A stretch of DNA of 64,000 bases, taken from Pseudomonas abietaniphila (GTDB lineage: Bacteria > Pseudomonadota > Gammaproteobacteria > Pseudomonadales > Pseudomonadaceae). This document shows positions 17,353 through 24,860 of this stretch, one piece after another (the first letter of the stretch is position 1; each line of letters starts with the position of its first letter). The notes beneath the pieces are model-generated. The model saw only the letters and a list, made by a program, of their open reading frames with translations. It was not told the DNA's origin and made no database searches. The position numbers and the translations under genes were made by a program. Location: positions 496,001 through 560,000 of the forward strand of contig NZ_FNCO01000002.1 in NCBI RefSeq assembly GCF_900100795.1, in the 5' to 3' direction.

Positions 17353-18510
17353 TTACCAGAGATTGCGGTACAGCTCGACCATTTCGGCTTCGCTGGGGAC
17401 TCGGGGGTTATTGCCTGGCGAGCCGGATGCCAGCGCCTGGCTGGCCATGGTCGGCATCAGCGCGAAAAATTGCTCACGGTCTATGCCGAATGCCGCCGGC
17501 GTAGGAACATTCAACTCGCGGTTGATCGCTTCCAGTTCAACCAGCAACTTCTCGACCGCAAAGTCATCGCTATCCGAGGAGGTGGCAACACCCATCGCCC
17601 GGGCGCAATCGGCGTAACGTCGCTGCGCCGAGGGAATGGAGTAAGCGGTAACGGCAGGCAGCAACATGGCATTGGAAAGCCCGTGCGGTACATGGAAGAA
17701 CGCACCGATGGGTCGACTCATGCCGTGCACCAGCGCGACAGACGCCGACGAAAACGCCAGGCCAGCCAGAGTCGAGCCCAGCATGACGGCTTCACGGGCA
17801 TCGCGATCATCGCCGTGGTGATAAACCTGCCTAAGGTTCGGCCCGATTAGACGCATGGCCGCCAGCGCCTGTGCATCGCTGAACAGGTTGGCCTTCTTGC
17901 TGACATAAGCCTCGATCGCATGGGTCAGCGCATCGATTCCAGTGTCGGCGGTAACCCGCGGCGGCAGGCTCAAGGTCAATTCGTAATCCACCAATGCAGC
18001 CACAGGCATAAAGCCTGCGCCGACGCAGAGCATTTTTTCGTCGCTCTGCTCATCGGTGATGATGGTGAAACGCGTCACTTCCGAACCGGTCCCCGCAGTG
18101 GTAGGAATGGCAATAATGGGCAAGCCGCTTTCTGTCACGTTTCTGGGGAATTTATAGTCGCGCATGACACCGCCGAATCTGGCGAGAATGCCAATCGCCT
18201 TGGCACTGTCGATGGGGCTACCACCACCCAGCGCAATGATGCTGTCGTACCCCCCATCACGGGCAACGGCAACACCGGCCTGGATCGAGGCGACCGTGGG
18301 CTCGGGTACGGTGTCGTAGAACACGTCGGCATTAAGACCTTGGCTGGTTAGGGCATCGCAAATGCGCTGCGCATAGCCCAACTCCACCATCATGCGATCG
18401 GTGATAATCAGAGGCCGAGAGCAGCAGAGGCTGGCCAGAATCTGCGGAATCTGTTGGCTAGCACCGGCTCCGGTTTGAAGGATGCGCGGAAGAATACTCG
18501 CGTAAGTCAT
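17353..18510 (-). CDS. dddB: Iron-type alcohol dehydrogenase, DddB (3-hydroxypropionate dehydrogenase)
   Basis: A 385-residue member of the Fe-dependent (family III) alcohol dehydrogenases. ALGGGSPIDSAKAIG is the NAD-binding signature and TTAGTGSEVTRF follows. The metal ligands are in DALTHAIEAYVSKKAN and in ALVHGMSRPIGAFFHVPHG. The ATG at 18510 gives the usual length; an upstream extension is possible but has no family match. In the DddD route it oxidises 3-hydroxypropionate (or its CoA ester) to malonate semialdehyde. It lies between dddD and dddC in the same direction. Confidence 0.88.
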   Translation of the reverse strand: MTYASILPRILQTGAGASQQIPQILASLCCSRPLIITDRMMVELGYAQRICDALTSQGLNADVFYDTVPEPTVASIQAGVAVARDGGYDSIIALGGGSPIDSAKAIGILARFGGVMRDYKFPRNVTESGLPIIAIPTTAGTGSEVTRFTIITDEQSDEKMLCVGAGFMPVAALVDYELTLSLPPRVTADTGIDALTHAIEAYVSKKANLFSDAQALAAMRLIGPNLRQVYHHGDDRDAREAVMLGSTLAGLAFSSASVALVHGMSRPIGAFFHVPHGLSNAMLLPAVTAYSIPSAQRRYADCARAMGVATSSDSDDFAVEKLLVELEAINRELNVPTPAAFGIDREQFFALMPTMASQALASGSPGNNPRVPSEAEMVELYRNLW

Positions 18511-18639
18511 GGTGCATTCTCTTTTCAGGACATGAGCGTGCCCGCAAGCAGGCTGGGCAACTCGTGTGTGAAGGATGGGTTGTCGTGGTCGGCGGCTCAT
18601 TTCAGCTTCGATTGGAACCGCCGTGAAGCGTTTTGCCAG

Positions 18640-21138
18640 TCAGTTGGGCAGGTACGTTTCGCTCCAGCTCTCGCCGATGGCGCCGCTTTCCAGCAGCGAA
18701 TGAATCTGCTCGGCGGAATATCCATAGCGCGCCAACACCTTGCGTGTTGAAGCACCAAACTTCTCCGCTGGCGCCAGCGCTCGGATCAGATGCGCGCGCG
18801 GACGGATTGCGTACGGATCAAGTTGGGTAATGCGGTGCCCACTTGGGTGGTCGCTGTACACGCTGAAGGCATAACTACCAACGCTGGTTCCTAGGAGACC
18901 ATCTGTCGGACGGCTGTGTCGCTGGCGCAGGTTGTCGATATTGTCGGGCACCGCCGCTGCAATATTGGCAGCCTGCAAGCGATCCTGAAGCCTGATACCG
19001 CCCATCCGACTGAATGCCTGACTGAGGAAGGCTGCGCGATCAGGCGTGGCGATCACACCTGCCAACTCGACAATGGCAGCAAACTTAGGTAAATCGGACT
19101 CGTCGGCATCCAGGTAGATCCAACCGTCCGCCGTGCGATAGAAACGAGACAGATCGCTGTAGCCGAATGCTTCGCGACCGCTCGGTTCATCAAAGGGACC
19201 ACGTCCTACAAAGTCATAGCAGAACGGAATCTGCACCAGGTTTCCGAGCGCAGCCAAAGACGTACGTGCACGATAAACTTCGCCAGTGTGATGCTTGCGG
19301 TACAACGCAGTGGCCACGCCCAGCGCGGCGGCGAAACCGCACATCACATCGATTGTGCCGACATGCGCATGTTCTTCTGGGGTGTCCATGCCACCACCGA
19401 ATCGCAGCATGATGCCCGTGGTTGCCTGGATCAGATCGTCATAGCCGAGGTAGTCCGTACGCGGGCCACGACGCGGTCCGCCAAAACAGTCGAGCTGGCA
19501 GAAAATCACGCCGGGATTAACTGCCTGCAGGCTCGCCTCATCCAGTCCCAGTGGCGCCAGTTGGCGGTCGGGGGCATTCATGACAATGACATCGACTTCA
19601 CGAACGAGACGATTGAAGACCTCACGCCCATCTGCTTGGTCGAGGTCAACCAGGATGCTTTCTTTGCCACGCGCCGAAGAGAGGCCAAACACGACCGTGT
19701 TCCATGGATCGTAGTTCGGAACCACCGGGTCGAGTTTGATCACCTCTGCGCCAAATCGGCCCAGGAACGAGGTTGAATGCGGTCCGGCAATCACGTTGGT
19801 GAGGTCGAGTACTTTTACACCGTCCAACCATCCGCCGGGGCTGTCGAGTTGAGGTGCTGGCAATATCGGCGCCGGACGCTCTTGCAACGTTGCCAGCGCC
19901 TCGTCGAAAGAGACATCCCGGCGGGACAGGGGCTTGAGCATGGTCTCAGCACAACCCTCCAGCCAGGCCAGCGGACCTGGTTGTTTCATTACGCCATACT
20001 CGTGGTCATTCACCTCGACGACCAAGCCTGCCGTATTGGCGTGCTCGTCATGGAGCCATTCCTGAGTGGAGCGGTGTGCGGCCCCCGGAAAGCGTCCCTC
20101 GCCAAAAATGACCTCCCACTCTGTTGCCGTTTTAGTGAGAAACACCTCTTTCATTCGCACCGAGATACGCGCAGCCCAATCGGCAGGGAGCGGATAGACG
20201 CCCAACGACGCATCGCCCTCCCGTTGATCCATAGACAAGTACGGATCGCTCACCTTAGGCAGACCGGCGGCGAGCATCTCCTCGTACAAGCCCATCGCCT
20301 GCAGACAACGCTTGGCATGTTTGCGGTGAGAAGGGCAAACCGCATAGAACTTGCGGCCATCTGCGCATTCATAGGTGCGATAGAACGGATCGAGATAGTC
20401 TTGCAGTTGCTCGTAGCTGAGGTTCATCGGCAAGTTTTGCGCTTTGCGCCGTTCACTTTCCTTCTCGCGCAAAGTCTTGTACCGCAGTGGGTAGCCGTCG
20501 ATCTTGATGGAGTTATAGGACAGCCCCTCCATGACTGCAGCAGCCAGCGGCACTTCGATTTCATCACCAACACCGCTCTTTTCCCGTGCCTGTAACGCAA
20601 GTACCACGGACGAAACGGCGAGCATGGTTCCGTAGGCCGAAGCCAGTGGCAGCGGCGAGAAGCTCGGGTTGATACCCATCAACACACGGTTCTGCCCCAT
20701 GTCGGTAAACACCCCGGACGCCGAGGCAATCACCGACTCGGTGGCACGCCATTCGCGGCGAAGTTGGTCGTTGTTGGCGAAGCCCGGAATGGACAGCGTG
20801 ATCAGTTCTGGACGGGTGCGGCGGATCTCGGTGAAATTCAAACCGAGGTCAATCATTACCCCCGGACGAAAGTTCTCGATAACGATGTCTGCCTGTGCAA
20901 TCAGTTCACGCACCTGGCGCAACCCATCAATGCTTTTCAGATCCAGACGCAGGCAGAGTTTGTTGCGATTGAGCGTGGCATTGGCCGGGCTGTCCCAGAG
21001 TGGGCCAGCAGGTGGGTCTATATGAATGACCGTAGCGCCAAGATCGGCGAGGATCATGGCCACCGCAGGACCGGCGATGTACTGCCCGAAATCGATGACG
21101 TTGACGCCCTGCAGAGGCAGTTTCTTAGCGTTTCCCAT
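18640..21138 (-). CDS. dddD: DMSP CoA-transferase/lyase DddD
   Basis: An 832-residue fusion of two class III CoA-transferase domains, the length and layout of DddD, which converts DMSP to dimethyl sulfide and 3-hydroxypropionyl-CoA. The first domain starts at GVNVIDFGQYIAGPAVA and the second at VKVLDLTNVIAGPHSTSFLG (about residue 441). The catalytic Asp of the family is present only in the second domain (D597 in HVGTIDVMCGFAAALG), near the D602 reported as catalytic in the Marinomonas enzyme. The first domain has LPLASAYGTML at the equivalent place and lacks the Asp. Its neighbours dddB, dddC, dddT and dddR make the assignment strong compared with a generic CaiB fusion. Confidence 0.88.
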   Translation of the reverse strand: MGNAKKLPLQGVNVIDFGQYIAGPAVAMILADLGATVIHIDPPAGPLWDSPANATLNRNKLCLRLDLKSIDGLRQVRELIAQADIVIENFRPGVMIDLGLNFTEIRRTRPELITLSIPGFANNDQLRREWRATESVIASASGVFTDMGQNRVLMGINPSFSPLPLASAYGTMLAVSSVVLALQAREKSGVGDEIEVPLAAAVMEGLSYNSIKIDGYPLRYKTLREKESERRKAQNLPMNLSYEQLQDYLDPFYRTYECADGRKFYAVCPSHRKHAKRCLQAMGLYEEMLAAGLPKVSDPYLSMDQREGDASLGVYPLPADWAARISVRMKEVFLTKTATEWEVIFGEGRFPGAAHRSTQEWLHDEHANTAGLVVEVNDHEYGVMKQPGPLAWLEGCAETMLKPLSRRDVSFDEALATLQERPAPILPAPQLDSPGGWLDGVKVLDLTNVIAGPHSTSFLGRFGAEVIKLDPVVPNYDPWNTVVFGLSSARGKESILVDLDQADGREVFNRLVREVDVIVMNAPDRQLAPLGLDEASLQAVNPGVIFCQLDCFGGPRRGPRTDYLGYDDLIQATTGIMLRFGGGMDTPEEHAHVGTIDVMCGFAAALGVATALYRKHHTGEVYRARTSLAALGNLVQIPFCYDFVGRGPFDEPSGREAFGYSDLSRFYRTADGWIYLDADESDLPKFAAIVELAGVIATPDRAAFLSQAFSRMGGIRLQDRLQAANIAAAVPDNIDNLRQRHSRPTDGLLGTSVGSYAFSVYSDHPSGHRITQLDPYAIRPRAHLIRALAPAEKFGASTRKVLARYGYSAEQIHSLLESGAIGESWSETYLPN

Positions 21139-21300
21139 GAGGTAACCCTACGTAGCGCCGTGTAGGTCACGCGGACCTAACGCGGTTTATTGTTATTGTG
21201 AGTGCCTTGAGTAAACCGTTCATCCGGCCTGGCTTTCAGTACCGGCTGCTTGCGATCTGAGTGCTACTGTCAGAGAAATGCTCCACGACGGAAAGCAATA

Positions 21301-21326
21301 AAAAATGCCCCTAAGGGGGCATTTTT
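21301..21326. terminator. Bidirectional-looking rho-independent terminator
   Basis: A strong stem of AATGCCCC and GGGGCATT with a TAAG-type loop, flanked by A and T runs on both strands. It lies just downstream of dddR and upstream of dddD, so dddR transcription should stop here and dddD should start from its own promoter in 21139-21300. Confidence 0.85.
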
Positions 21327-21347
21327 CTTATGGCTGTAATTTTCCTC

Positions 21348-22277
21348 TTATTGCTCGTAATCCTCCTGACTGCCAGACTTGGTCGCATTTCTGAAGTCTG
21401 TGGCCTCTGCACAAAGCCACTCGGCAAAAGCGGCCGCATCCGGGTTGACCATGCTGTGCGCGGCGTATACCAAGTAGAACGCCTCCTTCGTGGTGACCTC
21501 ACTGCCAAAGGGCGCAACCAAACGACCGCTATCGAGCAAGTGCCTCACCAGCGATGAGCGAGCTAATGCGATACCCTGTCCCAACTCGGCCACTTCCAGC
21601 GCGGAAATCAGCGTGTCGAATTGCAACCCTTGAGATGAGTCGACATCCTCGGCACCGCTTTTCTTCAACCAATATCCCCAACCGTCTTCATACCCCAGCA
21701 CATGCAGCAACTCATGCCGAATCAAGTCCTGTGGCTGGTTGAGAGGCGGCTCCCCTGCTGCAAGCGCCGCGGAGCAAACCGGCACCAGTGTGTCCCAGGT
21801 CAGACGCTCGGACTTGAGTCCCGGCCAACGACCTTGCCCGTAGCGGATATCCAGATCAGCGTCCGATTCAGAGTCTTCGACCCAGATGCTGCTAGCAATT
21901 CTCAGGTTGATCTGAGGGTACAAGCGGCGAAACTGAGGTAGGCGCATCGCTAGCCAATGGGTAAAAAACACCAGGCTGCTGCGCACGATCAAAGCGCTGC
22001 GATGACCCTGCCCGAAAATCTCATCGGTCGCCGCTGCCAGGCGCTCGACCGACTCCCGCACGACTGGAAAGTAGGACATTCCGGCCTCAGTCAGTTCGAG
22101 CCCGCGCGGTAGGCGCTTGAACAGAGCCGCGCCCAATTGCGACTCAAGGGCCTTCAATTGTTGGCTGATAGCCGCTTGAGTCAGATTGAGCTCTTGGGCA
22201 GCATGCGTGAAGTTCAATAGACGCGCTGAGGCTTCGAAAGCCCGCAACCAGTTCAACGGAGGAAGACGCTTTTTCAT
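21348..22277 (-). CDS. dddR: LysR-family regulator, probable DddR
   Basis: A 309-residue LysR-type activator of the GcvA-like branch. The N-terminal winged helix is PPLNWLRAFEASARLLNFTHAAQ with LTQAAISQQLKALE as the recognition part, and the effector domain follows. It sits upstream of dddD on the same strand with a terminator between them and is divergent from acuR (77 bases between starts). In characterised DddD clusters a LysR protein (DddR) turns on dddD in response to DMSP; the same job is inferred here. Confidence 0.82.
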   Translation of the reverse strand: MKKRLPPLNWLRAFEASARLLNFTHAAQELNLTQAAISQQLKALESQLGAALFKRLPRGLELTEAGMSYFPVVRESVERLAAATDEIFGQGHRSALIVRSSLVFFTHWLAMRLPQFRRLYPQINLRIASSIWVEDSESDADLDIRYGQGRWPGLKSERLTWDTLVPVCSAALAAGEPPLNQPQDLIRHELLHVLGYEDGWGYWLKKSGAEDVDSSQGLQFDTLISALEVAELGQGIALARSSLVRHLLDSGRLVAPFGSEVTTKEAFYLVYAAHSMVNPDAAAFAEWLCAEATDFRNATKSGSQEDYEQ

Positions 22278-22329
22278 GGATCACCCAGGCTTCAATCGAA
22301 GCACTTGATCAATTGATGATTGACATTAG

Positions 22330-22349
22330 AGACAACCAGTCTAAATTAA
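22330..22349. promoter_or_regulatory. Candidate AcuR operator upstream of acuR
   Basis: AGAC-AACCA-GTCT followed by AAATTAA. The same layout, AGAC-N5-GTCT-AAATTAA, appears upstream of acuI at 23006. The half-sites are inverted repeats of GTCT, fitting a TetR-type dimer. Confidence 0.65.
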
Positions 22350-22354
22350 CTCGC

Positions 22355-22987
22355 ATGACCACTATCAAGCCAGTCGTCCGTAGAGGACGCCCTCCGAAAG
22401 TTGCCCGCGAACATGCCGACACACGGGATGCGCTCCTGCATTGCGGGATGGAAATCCTCACGGAGCAGGGTTTAGCCGCAACCTCTATCGACACCGTACT
22501 CAAACTTATCCAAGTTCCCAAAGGCTCGTTCTATCACTATTTCGATAGTAAAGAAGCCTTCGGTCACGCAGTGCTTGGGCACTATGCCCAGTACTTTGCG
22601 CGCAAGCTTGATCGCTGTTTTCTAGACTCGCGCTTCACGCCACTGCAGAGGGTGTCCAACTTTGTCGAAGACGCCAAAGCCGGCATGACCAAGTACCAGT
22701 TCAGACGCGGTTGTCTGGTCGGCAATCTGGGCCAAGAGGTGTTGGTACTGCCGGAAAGCTTTCGCCAGCAATTAGACGCGGTACTGCACAACTGGCAGAA
22801 CCGCTTGGCCATCTGCCTCGGTGAAGCGGTACAAGCAGGAGAGTTATCCAGCGACTGCGATTGTGACGCCCTTGCCGAATACTTCTGGATTGGTTGGGAA
22901 GGCGCAGTACTGCGTGCACGCCTAGTTCAAGGGGTTAGCCCTCTGGATGTGTTCATCAATGGTTTTCTTGCAGGCATCACCCGGTGA
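22355..22987 (+). CDS. acuR: TetR-family regulator, probable AcuR
   Basis: A 210-residue TetR repressor (AcuR/YcdC type), with HTH segments HCGMEILTEQGLAATSIDTVL and VPKGSFYHYFDSKEAFG. The C-terminal region with YQFRRGCLVGNLGQE is characteristic of the group that controls medium-chain reductases. The ATG at 22355 is chosen because the in-frame start at 22313 would place the operator-like palindrome inside the coding region; neither start has a strong ribosome site. acuI follows 47 bases after its stop, with a second copy of the operator between them. AcuR of Rhodobacter responds to acrylate; this one probably does too. Confidence 0.8.
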   Translation: MTTIKPVVRRGRPPKVAREHADTRDALLHCGMEILTEQGLAATSIDTVLKLIQVPKGSFYHYFDSKEAFGHAVLGHYAQYFARKLDRCFLDSRFTPLQRVSNFVEDAKAGMTKYQFRRGCLVGNLGQEVLVLPESFRQQLDAVLHNWQNRLAICLGEAVQAGELSSDCDCDALAEYFWIGWEGAVLRARLVQGVSPLDVFINGFLAGITR

Positions 22988-23005
22988 CTGCTTGCGCCAA
23001 TTTAA

Positions 23006-23025
23006 AGACGACCGGTCTAAATTAA
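23006..23025. promoter_or_regulatory. Candidate AcuR operator upstream of acuI
   Basis: AGAC-GACCG-GTCT followed by AAATTAA, then AGGAG as the ribosome site of acuI. It matches the copy at 22330 in both arms and in the right-hand AT-rich extension. Confidence 0.65.
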
Positions 23026-23034
23026 GGAGTCGCT

Positions 23035-24018
23035 ATGTTCAAAGCCATTCTCATCGACAGAAAAGACACAAATTATCAGGCCCGCATGGCCGAACTGGAC
23101 GAATCACAATTGCCTGCCGCAGACGTTACTGTGCGCGTGGCATACAGCACACTGAACTTCAAAGATGCTCTCGCCATCACCGGCCAGAGCCCAGTTGTCC
23201 GACAGTTCCCGATGATTCCAGGTATAGACCTTGCGGGTACCGTGGAGAGCAGCGCCCACCCCGCCTACAAGCCGGGTGACCGGGTACTGCTGAACGGTTG
23301 GGGGGTGGGTGAAAGCCACTGGGGTGGGCTCGCGCAGAAAGCTCGAATCAATGGCGACTGGCTGATTCCCCTGCCCAGCGGCATTGATGAGCGTCAAGCC
23401 ATGGCGGTTGGCACCGCAGGCTACACGGCGATGCTCTGCATCATGGCGCTTGAACGTCACGGCTTGGCTGCCGATCGTGGCAAGGTCTTGGTAACGGGGG
23501 CAAATGGCGGCGTCGGCAGCTTTGCGATCAGTCTGCTGGCACAGCGTGGCTATTCAGTGATTGCCTCCACTGGTCGCCCGACTGAAGCGGATTACCTACG
23601 CTCTCTAGGCGCAGAAACTATTATCGATCGCGCCGAACTCTCCGAACCTGGCAGACCATTGGCCAAGGAGCGCTGGGCCGCGGCCATCGACTCGGTCGGT
23701 AGCCATACACTGGCAAATGTCTGCGCAGCCACCCAAGCCGAAGGGCTAGTGGCTGCCTGCGGCCTGGCACAAGGCATGGACTTCCCCTCGAGCGTTGCGC
23801 CCTTCATTCTGCGCGGCGTCAGCTTGCTGGGCATCAATAGCGTTACTCAGCCATTCGCAAGGCGCGTCGAGGCTTGGGAACGAATTGCAGCAGAGTTTGA
23901 CTTGAGCAACCTGGCACTCATCACTCGGGAAATCGGTCTGCAAGAAAGCATTGCTGCGTCGAGCGATCTTCTTAAAGGTAAGGTCCGCGGCCGACTGATT
24001 GTGAACGTGGACGGTTGA
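23035..24018 (+). CDS. acuI: Acrylyl-CoA reductase AcuI (YhdH family)
   Basis: A 327-residue medium-chain reductase of the YhdH/AcuI subgroup, which reduces acryloyl-CoA to propionyl-CoA with NADPH. Seen are NFKDALAITGQSPVVRQFP and MIPGIDLAGTV in the catalytic domain, and VTGANGGVGSFAI as the cofactor glycine motif. There are no zinc ligands, as expected. A strong AGGAG precedes the ATG. In DMSP degraders acuI removes toxic acryloyl-CoA and is often clustered with ddd genes. It is last on the plus strand and is followed after about 47 bases by a MITE. Confidence 0.85.
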   Translation: MFKAILIDRKDTNYQARMAELDESQLPAADVTVRVAYSTLNFKDALAITGQSPVVRQFPMIPGIDLAGTVESSAHPAYKPGDRVLLNGWGVGESHWGGLAQKARINGDWLIPLPSGIDERQAMAVGTAGYTAMLCIMALERHGLAADRGKVLVTGANGGVGSFAISLLAQRGYSVIASTGRPTEADYLRSLGAETIIDRAELSEPGRPLAKERWAAAIDSVGSHTLANVCAATQAEGLVAACGLAQGMDFPSSVAPFILRGVSLLGINSVTQPFARRVEAWERIAAEFDLSNLALITREIGLQESIAASSDLLKGKVRGRLIVNVDG

Positions 24019-24065
24019 CTCGAATGCTCAGAGAACACCCCGACGAGGCTGACCGGCCGCTTCTG

Positions 24066-24248
24066 GCCGATTCTGTTGAAAAAGTCGCTTCTTCCAGACT
24101 GCCCGCACACTGACCGCTGAAAACGTCTTTTTTACTCGCCACTACGCGATATCTGAGCCCGGAATTTCCTGTTCAACGCAAAGATTTCAATCTCAAGCGC
24201 GTACTTTTTGTCGTGGAAACCATGACGGACTTTTTCAACAGAATCGGC
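24066..24248 (+). repeat. MITE copy 2 (about 183 bp)
   Basis: Starts GCCGATTCTGTTGAAAAAGT and ends ACTTTTTCAACAGAATCGGC. The internal GATTTCAATCTCAAGCGCG and TACTTTTTGTCGTG are shared with copy 3. No reading frame. It lies just inside the right IS21-like end. Confidence 0.82.
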
Positions 24249-24280
24249 CGTTCTCTGCCGATCGTCACAACGGCGTGTAC

Positions 24281-24375
24281 TGGTCAAGTCGAATGCAAAC
24301 GGTTGGTCAGCACGGATGCAAATGGCTGGTCAGTGGCAATGCAAATGAGTGGTCAAGTCCATGCAATTACGCACC
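24281..24375. repeat. Right multiple terminal repeats, IS21-like end
   Basis: Four imperfect units of the form TGGTCA-N5/6-ATGCAA in the same orientation, the inverted counterpart of 13308-13423. The array ends inside the reading frame of the AbrB-type gene. Confidence 0.75.
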
Positions 24376-24510
24376 CAGTTCGATGCTCAGGGAGTCACCT
24401 AAACCGACGTTCATTCCTGCAAGGACATCTGGGGGAACATCAATGATGACGTCTCCGCTGCCATCACCCGGATCTTGGCATTTTACGACTGCCCGCACGG
24501 ATTCACTCAT
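24376..24510 (-). pseudogene. 5' fragment of the AbrB/MazE-type small gene split by the DMSP element
   Basis: From the ATG at 24510 (purine-rich GAGAGGG upstream) it reads MSESVRAVVKCQDPGDGSGD and then VIIDVPPDVLAG with GLGDSLSIEL. This is the swapped-hairpin AbrB pattern: a strand, a helix start at PPD, and the 'GLGD' turn. The frame then meets the element and stops after two foreign codons. The missing 17 codons are at 13249-13307. Such proteins are often antitoxins, but no toxin partner is visible next to either half. Confidence 0.75.
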
Positions 24511-24583
24511 AGGAAAAAGCCCTCTCGGGGATGATGGAGTGGGCCTCCATTTTACGCCCGCATAGCTCCACTGGCAGCTATCA

Positions 24584-24767
24584 GCCGATTCTGTTGAAAA
24601 AGTTGATTTTCTCGGATTGTCAGGAAGCTGGTCAATGAAGCAGCCTGTTTTGCGCGCTGCTACAAGAATTCTTTGTCCGAGTACCTGTGCGGCCACTCAA
24701 GATTTCAATCTCATGCGCGTACTTTTCTGTCGTGAAAACCGCGTCCGACTTTATCAATAGAATCGGC
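24584..24767 (+). repeat. MITE copy 3 (184 bp)
   Basis: Starts GCCGATTCTGTTGAAAAAGT and ends ACTTTATCAATAGAATCGGC, with two changes in the right inverted repeat. The internal GATTTCAATCTCATGCGCG is shared with copy 2. It lies outside the DMSP element, upstream of the AbrB-type 5' fragment. Confidence 0.8.
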
Positions 24768-24860
24768 CAGGACCCGCCACTCAAATTATTCAGCTCCCGG
24801 GCGCGCAGGCAGACGACTACAGTTTCATAAGCCTGATCAGAAAACATCCGGCACCAAGGG

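Larger units (their letters stand above)
13308..24375. mobile_element. 11.07-kb element with IS21-like ends carrying DMSP catabolism genes
   Basis: The ends are inverted arrays of short repeats of the kind found as multiple terminal repeats in IS21-family elements. The outermost bases match (GCGAAATTGCA on the left, GCGTAATTGCA inward from the right). A 5-bp direct repeat CAGTT flanks the unit, and an AbrB-type gene is split exactly there. No istA or istB is present inside; instead the interior holds dddT, dddC, dddB, dddD, dddR, acuR and acuI bordered by two inverted MITE copies. The element therefore looks non-autonomous, moved in trans by an IS21-like transposase, or is a decayed descendant. 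The right end has two extra C bases between the repeat and CAGTT, so the exact tip is uncertain. Confidence 0.7.

Noticed and set aside
24376..24510. Toxin-antitoxin system
   Set aside because: The AbrB-like half resembles an antitoxin, but no toxin gene is next to either fragment, and the gene is broken.
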